Shown one piece after another: positions 6,318-13,508 of a stretch of DNA of 14,051 nucleotides. Each line of letters opens with the position of its first letter. Position 1 is the first letter of the stretch. A model generated the notes under the pieces. It did no database searches, was not told the DNA's origin, and was given only the letters and a program-made list of their open reading frames with translations. Source of the DNA: JBEEJZ01 sp046046915 (lineage in GTDB: Bacteria; Pseudomonadota; Gammaproteobacteria; Burkholderiales; Burkholderiaceae_C); assembly GCA_046046915.1 (NCBI GenBank), contig JBJOIT010000063.1:1-14051 (forward strand), read 5' to 3'. Made by a program: the position numbers and the translations under genes.

Positions 6318-8564
6318 ATGCGTTCAACCAACAAGCTCAATTCGGGCTGGACATTCCACTCTGCTTTCTCCACCGCGCTTATCTCCCAAGTCACATCCGG
6401 CGCCAGCGTGCGTCTGCCGCACAACGCGGTGGACCTGGAATTGACCTACCTAGACGAGCGAAGCTTCCAAAAAGAATTTGGCTACCAGCACACCTTGACC
6501 TGGAAGCCCGAATTCGCTGGCCGCGAAATCTCGCTGGAGTTTGACGGCGCCATGGCCAATTCCGTGGTCTGGGTCAACGGCCAACAAGTGGTTGCCCACA
6601 AAGACGGCTACACGCCTTTCAGCGCGCGCCTGACCGGGCTGCTCAAAGAAGGCGACAACCTCATCACCGTCAAGGTGGACGGCAGCGAAAACCCCGAGAT
6701 CCCACCTTTCGGTGGCCAGATCGACTACCTGACCTACGCCGGCATTTACCGTGACGTGTGGCTCAAGCTGGCCGATGCCGTGTCCATTGCCAACCTCAAG
6801 GTGGAAACCTCGGGCGAGCTGACCGATGCCAAGGGCGTGCGCGTGACCGGCTTCGTGGCCAACCCCACCAACGCCGCCTTCAGCGGCACCGCACTGGTGG
6901 AACTCTGCAATGTGGACGGCACAGTGCTGCACCAGCAAAGCACCGACGTGTCGGGCAACACTTTCAGCGTGGCCTTTGACAAACTCAGCGGCCTGAAACT
7001 GTGGGAGCTGGACGCACCCCAGCTCTACCTGGTGCGCGTGACCACCAGCACGTCGGCTGGCAAAGACCAGCTCAGCACGCGCTTTGGCTTTCGCACCGCG
7101 GCCTTTACCACCGAGGGCTTTTTCCTCAACGGACAGCCCCTCAAAATTCGCGGCCTGAACCGCCACCAGAGCTTCCCCTACGTGGGCTACGCCATGGGCC
7201 AGCGCGCTCAGGCCAAAGACGCCGACGTGATGAAGGACCTGCTCAAGTGCAACCTGGTACGCACCTCGCACTACCCGCAGTCCACCTACTTTCTGGACCG
7301 CTGCGACGAGATTGGCCTCCTGGTGTTTGAAGAGATTCCGGGCTGGCAGCACATTGGTGGCCAGGCCTGGCAGGACGAGTCGGTGGAAAACGTGCGCCGC
7401 ATGGTGGAGCGCGACTGGAACCACCCCTCCATCATCATCTGGGGCGTGCGCATCAACGAGTCGCAGGACAACCACGACTTCTACACCCGCACCAACGCCA
7501 TGGCCCGCAGCCTGGACACGACACGCCAGACCGGCGGCGTGCGCTACATCGAAAACAGCGAACTGCTGGAAGACGTGTACACCGTCAACGACTTCTGCCA
7601 CGTGGCTACCGAAGAATGGATGAAGGGCATTGCCCCCACCCCGCTGCGCAAACCGCGTGAAGTGACCGGCCTGGACCACGAGGTGCCGTACCTGGTGACC
7701 GAGTTCAACGGCCACATGTACCCCACCAAGCGCATCGACCCCGAAGACCGCCAGGCCGAACACGTGAGCCGGCATCTGGATGTGCTGAACAAGGCCTACG
7801 AGAACCCGGTCATCAGTGGCGCCATTGGCTGGTGCATGTTTGACTACAACACGCACAAAGATTTCGGCGCGGGCGACCGCATCTGCCACCACGGCGTGAT
7901 GGACATCTTCCGTGAACCCAAGTTCGCCGCCTGGGTCTACACCAGCCAGTGCAGCCCGGCTGAGCAAGTGGTGCTGCAGCCCGTGACCTACTGGGCCCGG
8001 GGCGAAAAAGACCGCTGCGAAGTGCTGCCCCTGATCGTGCTGACCAACTGCGACTACGTGGAACTGCAAGTGGGCGACTTTGCGCCCAAGCGCGCCGAAC
8101 CCGACCGTGCGCTCTATCCCCACCTGCCGCACGCGCCGGTCATTTTTGACGGCCGCCATGTGAACATGAACGACCTGGGCGCCTGGGGCATGCTGTGGCG
8201 CGACGCCACCTTCACCGGCTATATCAATGGCAAGGCCGTCGCCACCGTCAAGCTCTCTGGCAACCCGCTGCCCACCACGCTGCAGGTGCAGGCGGACGAC
8301 ACCCAACTGCACGCCCACGAGAAGGACGCCACCCGTGTCATCGTGCGCGCGCTGGACCAGGCGGGCCGCCTGCTGCCGTTTATGGACGACGTGGTGCATG
8401 TCGAAGTGACGGGTGCTGCCAAACTGCTGGGCCCCGATTTGCTGACCCTCAAGGGCGGAACCACCGGCTTCTGGCTGGAAACTACCGGCGCAGTGGGCGA
8501 CATCACCCTGCGCGTATCCACCCGCCGCATGGGCGAACAGCGCGTGACGCTGCAAGCCGCGTAA
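6318..8564 (+). CDS. lacZ: GH2 glycosidase, probable cytoplasmic beta-galactosidase
   Basis: The product is 748 residues, shorter than E. coli LacZ (1023) but normal for compact GH2 enzymes. It has an N-terminal jelly-roll sugar-binding domain (about 1-160), an immunoglobulin-like domain (about 165-260), a TIM barrel (about 265-550, beginning RFGFRTAAFTTEGFFLNGQP and GLNRHQSF) and a C-terminal beta domain. The acid/base Glu381 is in WGVRINES after the family signature RDWNHPSIIIW, and the nucleophile is most likely Glu462 in VTEFNGH. No signal peptide, so it acts on imported sugar in the cytoplasm. Start codon nine bases after the permease stop, with a weak AAGG site. Beta-galactosidase is inferred from the transporter order (lacEFGZK) and the galT-galK genes behind it; a beta-glucuronidase or other GH2 activity cannot be excluded. 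Confidence 0.85.
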   Translation: MRSTNKLNSGWTFHSAFSTALISQVTSGASVRLPHNAVDLELTYLDERSFQKEFGYQHTLTWKPEFAGREISLEFDGAMANSVVWVNGQQVVAHKDGYTPFSARLTGLLKEGDNLITVKVDGSENPEIPPFGGQIDYLTYAGIYRDVWLKLADAVSIANLKVETSGELTDAKGVRVTGFVANPTNAAFSGTALVELCNVDGTVLHQQSTDVSGNTFSVAFDKLSGLKLWELDAPQLYLVRVTTSTSAGKDQLSTRFGFRTAAFTTEGFFLNGQPLKIRGLNRHQSFPYVGYAMGQRAQAKDADVMKDLLKCNLVRTSHYPQSTYFLDRCDEIGLLVFEEIPGWQHIGGQAWQDESVENVRRMVERDWNHPSIIIWGVRINESQDNHDFYTRTNAMARSLDTTRQTGGVRYIENSELLEDVYTVNDFCHVATEEWMKGIAPTPLRKPREVTGLDHEVPYLVTEFNGHMYPTKRIDPEDRQAEHVSRHLDVLNKAYENPVISGAIGWCMFDYNTHKDFGAGDRICHHGVMDIFREPKFAAWVYTSQCSPAEQVVLQPVTYWARGEKDRCEVLPLIVLTNCDYVELQVGDFAPKRAEPDRALYPHLPHAPVIFDGRHVNMNDLGAWGMLWRDATFTGYINGKAVATVKLSGNPLPTTLQVQADDTQLHAHEKDATRVIVRALDQAGRLLPFMDDVVHVEVTGAAKLLGPDLLTLKGGTTGFWLETTGAVGDITLRVSTRRMGEQRVTLQAA

Positions 8565-8590
8565 ATTACCGAGTCGACGAGGAATAGAAC

Positions 8591-9679
8591 ATGGCAGACG
8601 TCAAACTCACCCAGGTCCGCAAATCATTCGGCGAGATCGACATCATCCGGGGTGTGGACCTCGACATCAAACACGGCGAGTTTGTCGTGTTTGTGGGCCC
8701 CTCGGGCTGCGGCAAGTCCACGCTCTTGCGCGCCATCTCCGGCCTGGAAGACATCACGAGCGGCGAACTGCGTATCGGCGACCAGGTGATGAACCACGTG
8801 GACCCGTCCAAGCGCGGCATTGCCATGGTGTTCCAGAGCTACGCGCTCTACCCGCACATGACGGTGCGCGAAAACATGGGCTTTGCCCTCAAGCATGCCG
8901 GTGTGGCCAAAGACGTAGTCAAGAGCAAGGTAGATGCCGCCGCCAAGATTCTGGGCCTGGAGCCGCTGATGGACCGCAAGCCCAAGGCCCTGTCGGGCGG
9001 CCAGCGCCAACGCGTCGCCATTGGCCGTGCCATCGTGCGTGACCCACAGGTGTTTTTGTTTGACGAGCCGCTCTCCAACCTCGACGCGGAGCTGCGCGTG
9101 CACATGCGCATCGAGATTGCGCGCCTGCACCGCGAGCTGGGCAGCACCATCATCTACGTGACGCACGACCAGGTGGAGGCCATGACCCTGGCCGACAAGA
9201 TCGTGGTGCTGCGCGCCGGTGTTGTGGAGCAGGTGGGTGCACCACTGGAGCTGTATGACAACCCGGCCAACACCTTCGTGGCCGGCTTTATTGGCTCGCC
9301 GCGCATGAATTTCTTTGAAGGCACCATCACGGCCCAGGCCGCAGGCCAATGCCAGGTCACGCTGAGTGGCTTTGACAACGGGGTGGTGACCCTGCCGCTG
9401 GACGGCACCCTGCCCGCCGTGGGCACCGAGGTGTCCGTAGGCGTGCGCCCCGAGCACTTTGTGGAGGACGGCAGCGCCACTTTGCCCGTCACCATCGACA
9501 TGCTGGAGCACCTGGGTGGTGAGACCTTTGTGTACGGCCGCTCCACCAGCGGCGTGATGGTAGTGATGGAAAGCAAACACGGTCGCAGCCTGCGCTCGGG
9601 CCAGGCTTTGGAAGCACGCTTTGATGCGGCCAAGGCCCTGCTGTTCGACAAGAGCGGCGCCCGCATTTACTGCAACTGA
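8591..9679 (+). CDS. Sugar ABC transporter ATP-binding protein (LacK/MsmK/UgpC type)
   Basis: The product is 362 residues, typical of MalK-like ATPases. Walker A GPSGCGKST is at 36-44, the Q-loop VFQSYALYPHM at 80-90, the signature LSGGQRQR at 134-141, Walker B FLFDEP at 155-160, the D-loop SNLDA at 162-166 and the switch His at 192 in YVTHD. Residues after about 235 form the regulatory/TOBE domain (VGVRPEHF, then DMLEHLGGETFVYGR). It powers the importer made of the two permeases upstream. It starts 26 bp after the glycosidase stop with a good AGGA site. All ATPase motifs are intact. Such proteins are often labelled ugpC or msmK automatically; the context argues for a galactoside transporter. 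Placement after the glycosidase matches lacK. Confidence 0.93.
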   Translation: MADVKLTQVRKSFGEIDIIRGVDLDIKHGEFVVFVGPSGCGKSTLLRAISGLEDITSGELRIGDQVMNHVDPSKRGIAMVFQSYALYPHMTVRENMGFALKHAGVAKDVVKSKVDAAAKILGLEPLMDRKPKALSGGQRQRVAIGRAIVRDPQVFLFDEPLSNLDAELRVHMRIEIARLHRELGSTIIYVTHDQVEAMTLADKIVVLRAGVVEQVGAPLELYDNPANTFVAGFIGSPRMNFFEGTITAQAAGQCQVTLSGFDNGVVTLPLDGTLPAVGTEVSVGVRPEHFVEDGSATLPVTIDMLEHLGGETFVYGRSTSGVMVVMESKHGRSLRSGQALEARFDAAKALLFDKSGARIYCN

Positions 9680-9687
9680 ACCGCGCC

Positions 9688-9858
9688 ATGCCCACCCACG
9701 CGCCCGAGGCCTCTGCCGACTACATCACCCTGCACGGCACCCATACCAGCGTGGTGCTGGAAGTGCGCCCACACGAGGCGCCGCTGTGGCGCTACTGGGG
9801 CTCACTTAGGAATCAAAAATTTACATTTTGTTACAAATATAAATTTATAACCACATGA
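9688..9858 (+). pseudogene. Truncated GH36 alpha-galactosidase (N-terminal stub)
   Basis: The ATG is eight bases after the ATPase stop, in normal operon spacing. The first 39 or so codons give an N-terminus (YITLHGTHTSVVLEVRPHEA, then PLWRYWG) that resembles the beginning of GH36 alpha-galactosidases, which normally run to about 700 residues and where a YWG follows the first strands. After about 9806 the sequence turns abruptly AT-rich, the frame reads nonsense (NQKFTFCYKYKFITT) and stops at 9856. So the gene has lost more than nine tenths of its length. The intact ancestor would have let the operon also digest alpha-galactosides such as melibiose. Family recognition is from the short N-terminus only, and an annotation pipeline may call it hypothetical. 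Confidence 0.6.
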
Positions 9859-9875
9859 TTTCATTCATGTTTTTC
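9808..9875. other. AT-rich scar between alpha-galactosidase stub and galT
   Basis: About 68 bp with very low G+C in an otherwise GC-rich operon. It contains the inverted arms AAATTTA (9817-9823) and TAAATTT (9840-9846), and a second pair ACATGA (9853-9858) and TCATGT (9865-9870). It marks where the alpha-galactosidase gene was lost. It could serve as a new promoter for galT-galK, but I see no well-spaced -35/-10 pair. Confidence 0.6.
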
Positions 9876-9877
9876 TC

Positions 9878-9894
9878 CACCTTGAAATCACTCG
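9878..9894. repeat. 17-bp direct repeat, right copy
   Basis: CACCTTGAAATCACTCG, identical to 80-96, lies exactly at the right border of the AT-rich scar and 14 bp before the preferred galT start codon. Confidence 0.6.
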
Positions 9895-9908
9895 AAGCGC
9901 CACCCACC

Positions 9909-10967
9909 ATGACCGCCGCCGCCCCGCCGCTCGACCTGTTTGATCCGGCCCAACACTCCCACCGCCGCCGCAATCCCCTGACCGGGCTATGGGTGCTGGT
10001 GTCGCCGCACCGCGCCTTACGCCCCTGGCAAGGTCAGCAGGAAAGCATGGCACCAGACGAGCGCTTGCGCTATGAGCCCACCTGCTACCTGTGCGCCGGC
10101 AACACCCGTGTCAGCGGCGATGTGAACCCGGCCTACACCGGCACCTTTGTCTTCACCAACGACCATGCGGCCCTGCTGCCGCAAGTCCCCGCCGCGCCCG
10201 CCACAGACGACCCGCTGTTTCAGCAACATGAAGCCCGGGGCACCAGCCGCGTGGTCTGTTTTTCGCCCGACCACAGCCTGACCCTGCCGGAGATGGGTTT
10301 GCCGGCCATTGCCGGCGTCATCGACACCTGGTGCGCGCAAACCACCGAGCTGGGCCAAACCCACGCCTGGGTGCAGGTGTTCGAGAACAAGGGCGCCATC
10401 ATGGGCTGCTCGCAGCCACACCCGCACGGCCAGATCTGGGCCACGGGTCACCTGCCCAACGAAGCCGTCATAGAAGACCAGTACCAGCGTGCCTACCAGA
10501 CTCAGCGGGGCCGGGCGATGCTGCTGGACGTGGCCCAGCGTGAAGCCGACGGCCCGCGCGTGGTGGTGCAAACCGAGCACTGGCTGGCCATCGTGCCCTA
10601 TTGGGCCACCTGGCCCTTCGAGACCCTGCTGCTGCCGCGCTTTGCCGTGCAGCAGATGCCGCAACTCACCCAAGCGCAGCGCGTGGACCTGGCGCTGGCC
10701 CTGAAGCAGCTCACCACCCGCTACGACAACCTGTTCCAGACCAGCTTTCCGTATTCCATGGGTTGGCACGGCGCGCCCTTTAACGACCAGGACAACACCG
10801 CCTGGCAGCTGCATGCCCACTTTTACCCACCCCTGCTGCGCTCGGCCGCCGTGCGCAAGTTCATGGTGGGCTTCGAGATGTTGGCCGAAGCCCAGCGCGA
10901 CCTCACCCCCGAGCAAGCCGCCGAGCGCCTGCGCGCCCAGAGCACGGTGCATTACCGCCAGACCTGA
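9909..10967 (+). CDS. galT: Galactose-1-phosphate uridylyltransferase
   Basis: It exchanges UMP between UDP-glucose and galactose-1-phosphate, the second step of the Leloir pathway, in the cytoplasm. From the ATG at 9909 the product is 352 residues, the family length. The N-terminus has the family segment HSHRRRNPLTGLWVLVSPHR. Zinc-ligand cysteines are at 59 and 62 (CYLC), and the catalytic histidine triad is in CSQPHPHGQIW with the nucleophile His173. The frame is open to an ATG at 9855, which would add 18 residues (MISFMFFSTLKS...) encoded by the scar. I prefer 9909 because family proteins start near there, though neither start has a good ribosome site. It is followed after 40 bp by galK and together they handle the galactose released by the GH2 enzyme. 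Confidence 0.94.
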   Translation: MTAAAPPLDLFDPAQHSHRRRNPLTGLWVLVSPHRALRPWQGQQESMAPDERLRYEPTCYLCAGNTRVSGDVNPAYTGTFVFTNDHAALLPQVPAAPATDDPLFQQHEARGTSRVVCFSPDHSLTLPEMGLPAIAGVIDTWCAQTTELGQTHAWVQVFENKGAIMGCSQPHPHGQIWATGHLPNEAVIEDQYQRAYQTQRGRAMLLDVAQREADGPRVVVQTEHWLAIVPYWATWPFETLLLPRFAVQQMPQLTQAQRVDLALALKQLTTRYDNLFQTSFPYSMGWHGAPFNDQDNTAWQLHAHFYPPLLRSAAVRKFMVGFEMLAEAQRDLTPEQAAERLRAQSTVHYRQT

Positions 10968-11007
10968 CGACAAGCAGGCACGACTCGTTCCCCTTTGATT
11001 CCAAGCC

Positions 11008-12165
11008 ATGTTTTATTCCCCCTTGCATGACCGTGTCCAGACCGCCTTTGAGCAGCACTTCAGCGACGCGCCCAGCGCCTGGGTGCAGGCGCCAGGCCGC
11101 GTCAACCTGATCGGCGAGCACACCGATTACAACGACGGCTTCGTGCTGCCTTGCGCCATCGATTACCACACGCTGATTGCCGCCCGGCCCCGCAGTGATC
11201 GCCAGGTGCGGGTGCTGGCCTGCGACATGGCCGGGTCGCTGGACACGTTTTCGCTCGACGACACCATCGTGCCGCGCGCGGACGCCCTGTGGGCCAATTA
11301 CGTGCGCGGCGTGGTCAAGCTGCTACAGGAAGCCGGCCACCGGCTCAGCGGCATGGACCTGGCCATTGCTGGCAACGTGCCCCAGGGGGCGGGCCTGTCC
11401 TCGTCGGCCTCGCTGGAAGTGGCGGTGGGCCAGACCTTCAAGCAAGTCTGCGGCCTGACCTTGCCCGCCACCGCGCTGGCCCAGTTGGCGCAACGGGCCG
11501 AAAACGAATTTGTGGGCTGCAACTGCGGCATCATGGACCAGCTGATTTCTGCCCGCGGCGAGGCCGGCCACGCCCTCTTGATTGACTGCCGCAGCCTGGA
11601 CACCCGGGCGGTGCATGTGCCCGACGGGGTGGCCGTGATGATCGTGCACTCGCGTGTCAAACGCGGTCTGGTCGAGAGCGAATACAACACGCGGCGGGCA
11701 CAGTGCGAGGCGGCCGCCCGGCATTACCAGGTGCCTGCCCTGCGGGATCTGGACCTGCCGCGCCTGCGAGCCGGCGCGGCCGGGCTGGATGCCACCGTGT
11801 TGCGCCGCGCGCGCCACATCGTCACCGAAAACCAGCGCACGCTGGATGCCGCCCAGGCCCTGGCCAGCGGCGACCTCAAGCGGCTTGGCAGCCTGATGGC
11901 GCAGTCACACGCATCCATGCGCGATGACTTTGACATCACCGTGCCCGCCATCGACCAGCTGGTGGCCATTGCGCAACAGGCCATCGGCACCGAAGGTGGC
12001 GCCCGCATGACCGGTGGTGGCTTTGGTGGCTGCATCGTGGCCGTGTTGCCCGAAGCCCAAGTGAGCGCCACCCGCGCGGCCATCGAGTCGCAATACCGCT
12101 CTCCAGACGGCGAGCCGGCGCACATTTACGTCTGCCACGCCTCGGCGGGTGCGGGCAGTGTTTGA
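11008..12165 (+). CDS. galK: Galactokinase
   Basis: It phosphorylates alpha-D-galactose with ATP to galactose-1-phosphate, the substrate of GalT. The product is 385 residues, the usual length. The galactokinase signature GRVNLIGEHTDYNDGF is near residue 31, the GHMP ATP-binding loop is PQGAGLSSSASLE, the catalytic Asp is in CNCGIMDQLISARG, and the C-terminal GHMP motif is RMTGGGFGGC. All landmarks are present, so it should be active. It begins 40 bp after galT with no strong ribosome site visible. galE and galM, needed to complete the pathway, are not in this window. Confidence 0.97.
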   Translation: MFYSPLHDRVQTAFEQHFSDAPSAWVQAPGRVNLIGEHTDYNDGFVLPCAIDYHTLIAARPRSDRQVRVLACDMAGSLDTFSLDDTIVPRADALWANYVRGVVKLLQEAGHRLSGMDLAIAGNVPQGAGLSSSASLEVAVGQTFKQVCGLTLPATALAQLAQRAENEFVGCNCGIMDQLISARGEAGHALLIDCRSLDTRAVHVPDGVAVMIVHSRVKRGLVESEYNTRRAQCEAAARHYQVPALRDLDLPRLRAGAAGLDATVLRRARHIVTENQRTLDAAQALASGDLKRLGSLMAQSHASMRDDFDITVPAIDQLVAIAQQAIGTEGGARMTGGGFGGCIVAVLPEAQVSATRAAIESQYRSPDGEPAHIYVCHASAGAGSV

Positions 12166-12223
12166 GCGGGTGAAACGTCTTTTTGCCAGCCATCTGACCA
12201 TGAGTCCGAGGCTTTTTCTGGGG

Positions 12224-12251
12224 TTTAGACGCGAAATCGCAAGCGCATAAT
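12224..12251 (+). promoter_or_regulatory. Candidate promoter of the HD-GYP gene, possibly leaderless
   Basis: TTTAGA (12224-12229) and CATAAT (12246-12251) are separated by 16 bp. The -10 matches consensus at five of six positions and the -35 at four. A start about seven bases on falls on or next to the ATG at 12258, and no Shine-Dalgarno site is visible, so the message may be leaderless. Confidence 0.5.
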
Positions 12252-12257
12252 TCCGGG

Positions 12258-13508
12258 ATGGCTACCAAGCTGGTTGAAGTTCCTCCCGATTCGATCCGAA
12301 TCGGAACCCCCTTGCCCTTCGCTGTGCGCAGCGAGGATGGCACCTTGCTGGCCCACAAAGGCTATGTGATCACCTCGCGTGAGGACATGGAGACCATTCT
12401 GGACCGTGGGCTGGCCTTCTATGTGGATGCCGCCGAGCTAGAGGGCGCCCGGCGCGCGTATGTCAGCCAGCTTTACGAGCTGGTACGCGAGGAACAGCCC
12501 CTGGGCCGCATTGCCGAAACGGGCTTTGACACCCTTTTGGCGCACACCAAACGCAACACGGCAGAAGACGAGGACGACGCCGATTCGCCAGACTGGCTGG
12601 ACCTGCAGGAACAGGCCAATTTGCTGCTGCGCGACAACCACCCGGCCACTTTTTTGCAGCGGGTCGAAACCGTGGTGGGGCGGCTGTTCAAGTACATCCG
12701 CCGCAACTCGGATGGCGCCTTGTTTGCCCTGATTTATTTATCAGCAGGCGAGGTCAAACGCTACAGCGCCACCCATTCGCTGCTGGTCAGTGCCATCTGC
12801 TGCATGGCCGCGCGCGACGTGCTGAAGTGGCCCGCCAAGGAGCAGGTGCTGATTTGTGAGGCCGCACTCACCATGAACCTGGGCATGACCGATTTGCAGG
12901 ACCGTCTGGCCCAGCAAGCCGAGCCTCTGTCGCCCCTGCAACGCCAGCAGGTGGACAGTCACCCCCAAAAGAGTTGCGACATGCTGCGCCAGCGCGGCGT
13001 GACCCAAGCCGACTGGCTGGAAGCCGTCTTGCACCACCACACACGCACGCCGGGGCCACTCGAAGGCCGTTCCACGGGTCAGCGCATGGCGCGCATGATC
13101 CAGCGGGCCGACATGTTTGCCGCGCAGCTGGCCCCGCGTGCCGGTCGCCAGCCCACAGCCCCTTCCACGGCCATGCAAGCTACTTTTTTTGATGAAAACC
13201 GCAAGGTTGATGCTGCTGGCTCGGCGCTGATCAAGGCGGTGGGCATTTACCCGCCAGGCACCTTTGTGCGACTGGCGAACAACGAAATCGGGGTGGTCGT
13301 GCGTCGTAGCGCCAACACCACGGCGCCTCGGGTGGCTGTGGTCATCAGCCGTTCAGGCACCCCCACAGCTGAACATGCGATGCGCGATACCAGCATGGCC
13401 GAGTTTCGCGTCGTGGCCAGCGTGCCCCACCGCAACATCCGGGTGGTGATCAATCTGGCCAAGTTTTTGCCACTGACGGGTTTTGTGCCCTTAAGCCGGC
13501 TTGGCTGA
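12258..13508 (+). CDS. HD-GYP-type protein with degenerate active site
   Basis: The product is 416 residues. The N-terminal 130 residues are a variable region (KGYVITSREDMETILDRGLAFYVDAAEL). Residues about 140-320 resemble the HD-GYP fold that normally hydrolyses cyclic di-GMP. His173 (ATHSLLVS), His235 (SHPQKS) and His259-261 (LHHH) remain, but the key metal-binding HD pair of the HDIGK motif is replaced by Met206-Asn207 (MNLGM), and the GYP loop reads RTPGPLEG. It is therefore probably not a phosphodiesterase; it may bind ligand or partner proteins. A C-terminal region (GIYPPGTFVRLANNEIGVVV) is typical of HD-GYP proteins in Burkholderiales. It is separated from galK by 92 bp with its own promoter candidate. 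Cellular role unknown. Confidence 0.82.
   Translation: MATKLVEVPPDSIRIGTPLPFAVRSEDGTLLAHKGYVITSREDMETILDRGLAFYVDAAELEGARRAYVSQLYELVREEQPLGRIAETGFDTLLAHTKRNTAEDEDDADSPDWLDLQEQANLLLRDNHPATFLQRVETVVGRLFKYIRRNSDGALFALIYLSAGEVKRYSATHSLLVSAICCMAARDVLKWPAKEQVLICEAALTMNLGMTDLQDRLAQQAEPLSPLQRQQVDSHPQKSCDMLRQRGVTQADWLEAVLHHHTRTPGPLEGRSTGQRMARMIQRADMFAAQLAPRAGRQPTAPSTAMQATFFDENRKVDAAGSALIKAVGIYPPGTFVRLANNEIGVVVRRSANTTAPRVAVVISRSGTPTAEHAMRDTSMAEFRVVASVPHRNIRVVINLAKFLPLTGFVPLSRLG

Noticed and set aside
6450..8555. 701-codon open frame on the minus strand
   Set aside because: It lies wholly inside the GH2 gene, is His/Val/Gly-rich as expected for the antisense of GC-rich coding DNA, and has no motif. It is a shadow frame.
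8624..9580. 318-codon minus-strand frame opposite the ATPase gene
   Set aside because: Antisense shadow of a fully motif-bearing ATPase gene. The similar frame at 10017-11009 opposite galT is rejected for the same reason.
9851..9900. Tiny minus-strand ORF (MNEIMWL) behind a GGAG-like site
   Set aside because: Only seven codons within the scar, and explained by chance in an AT-rich junction.
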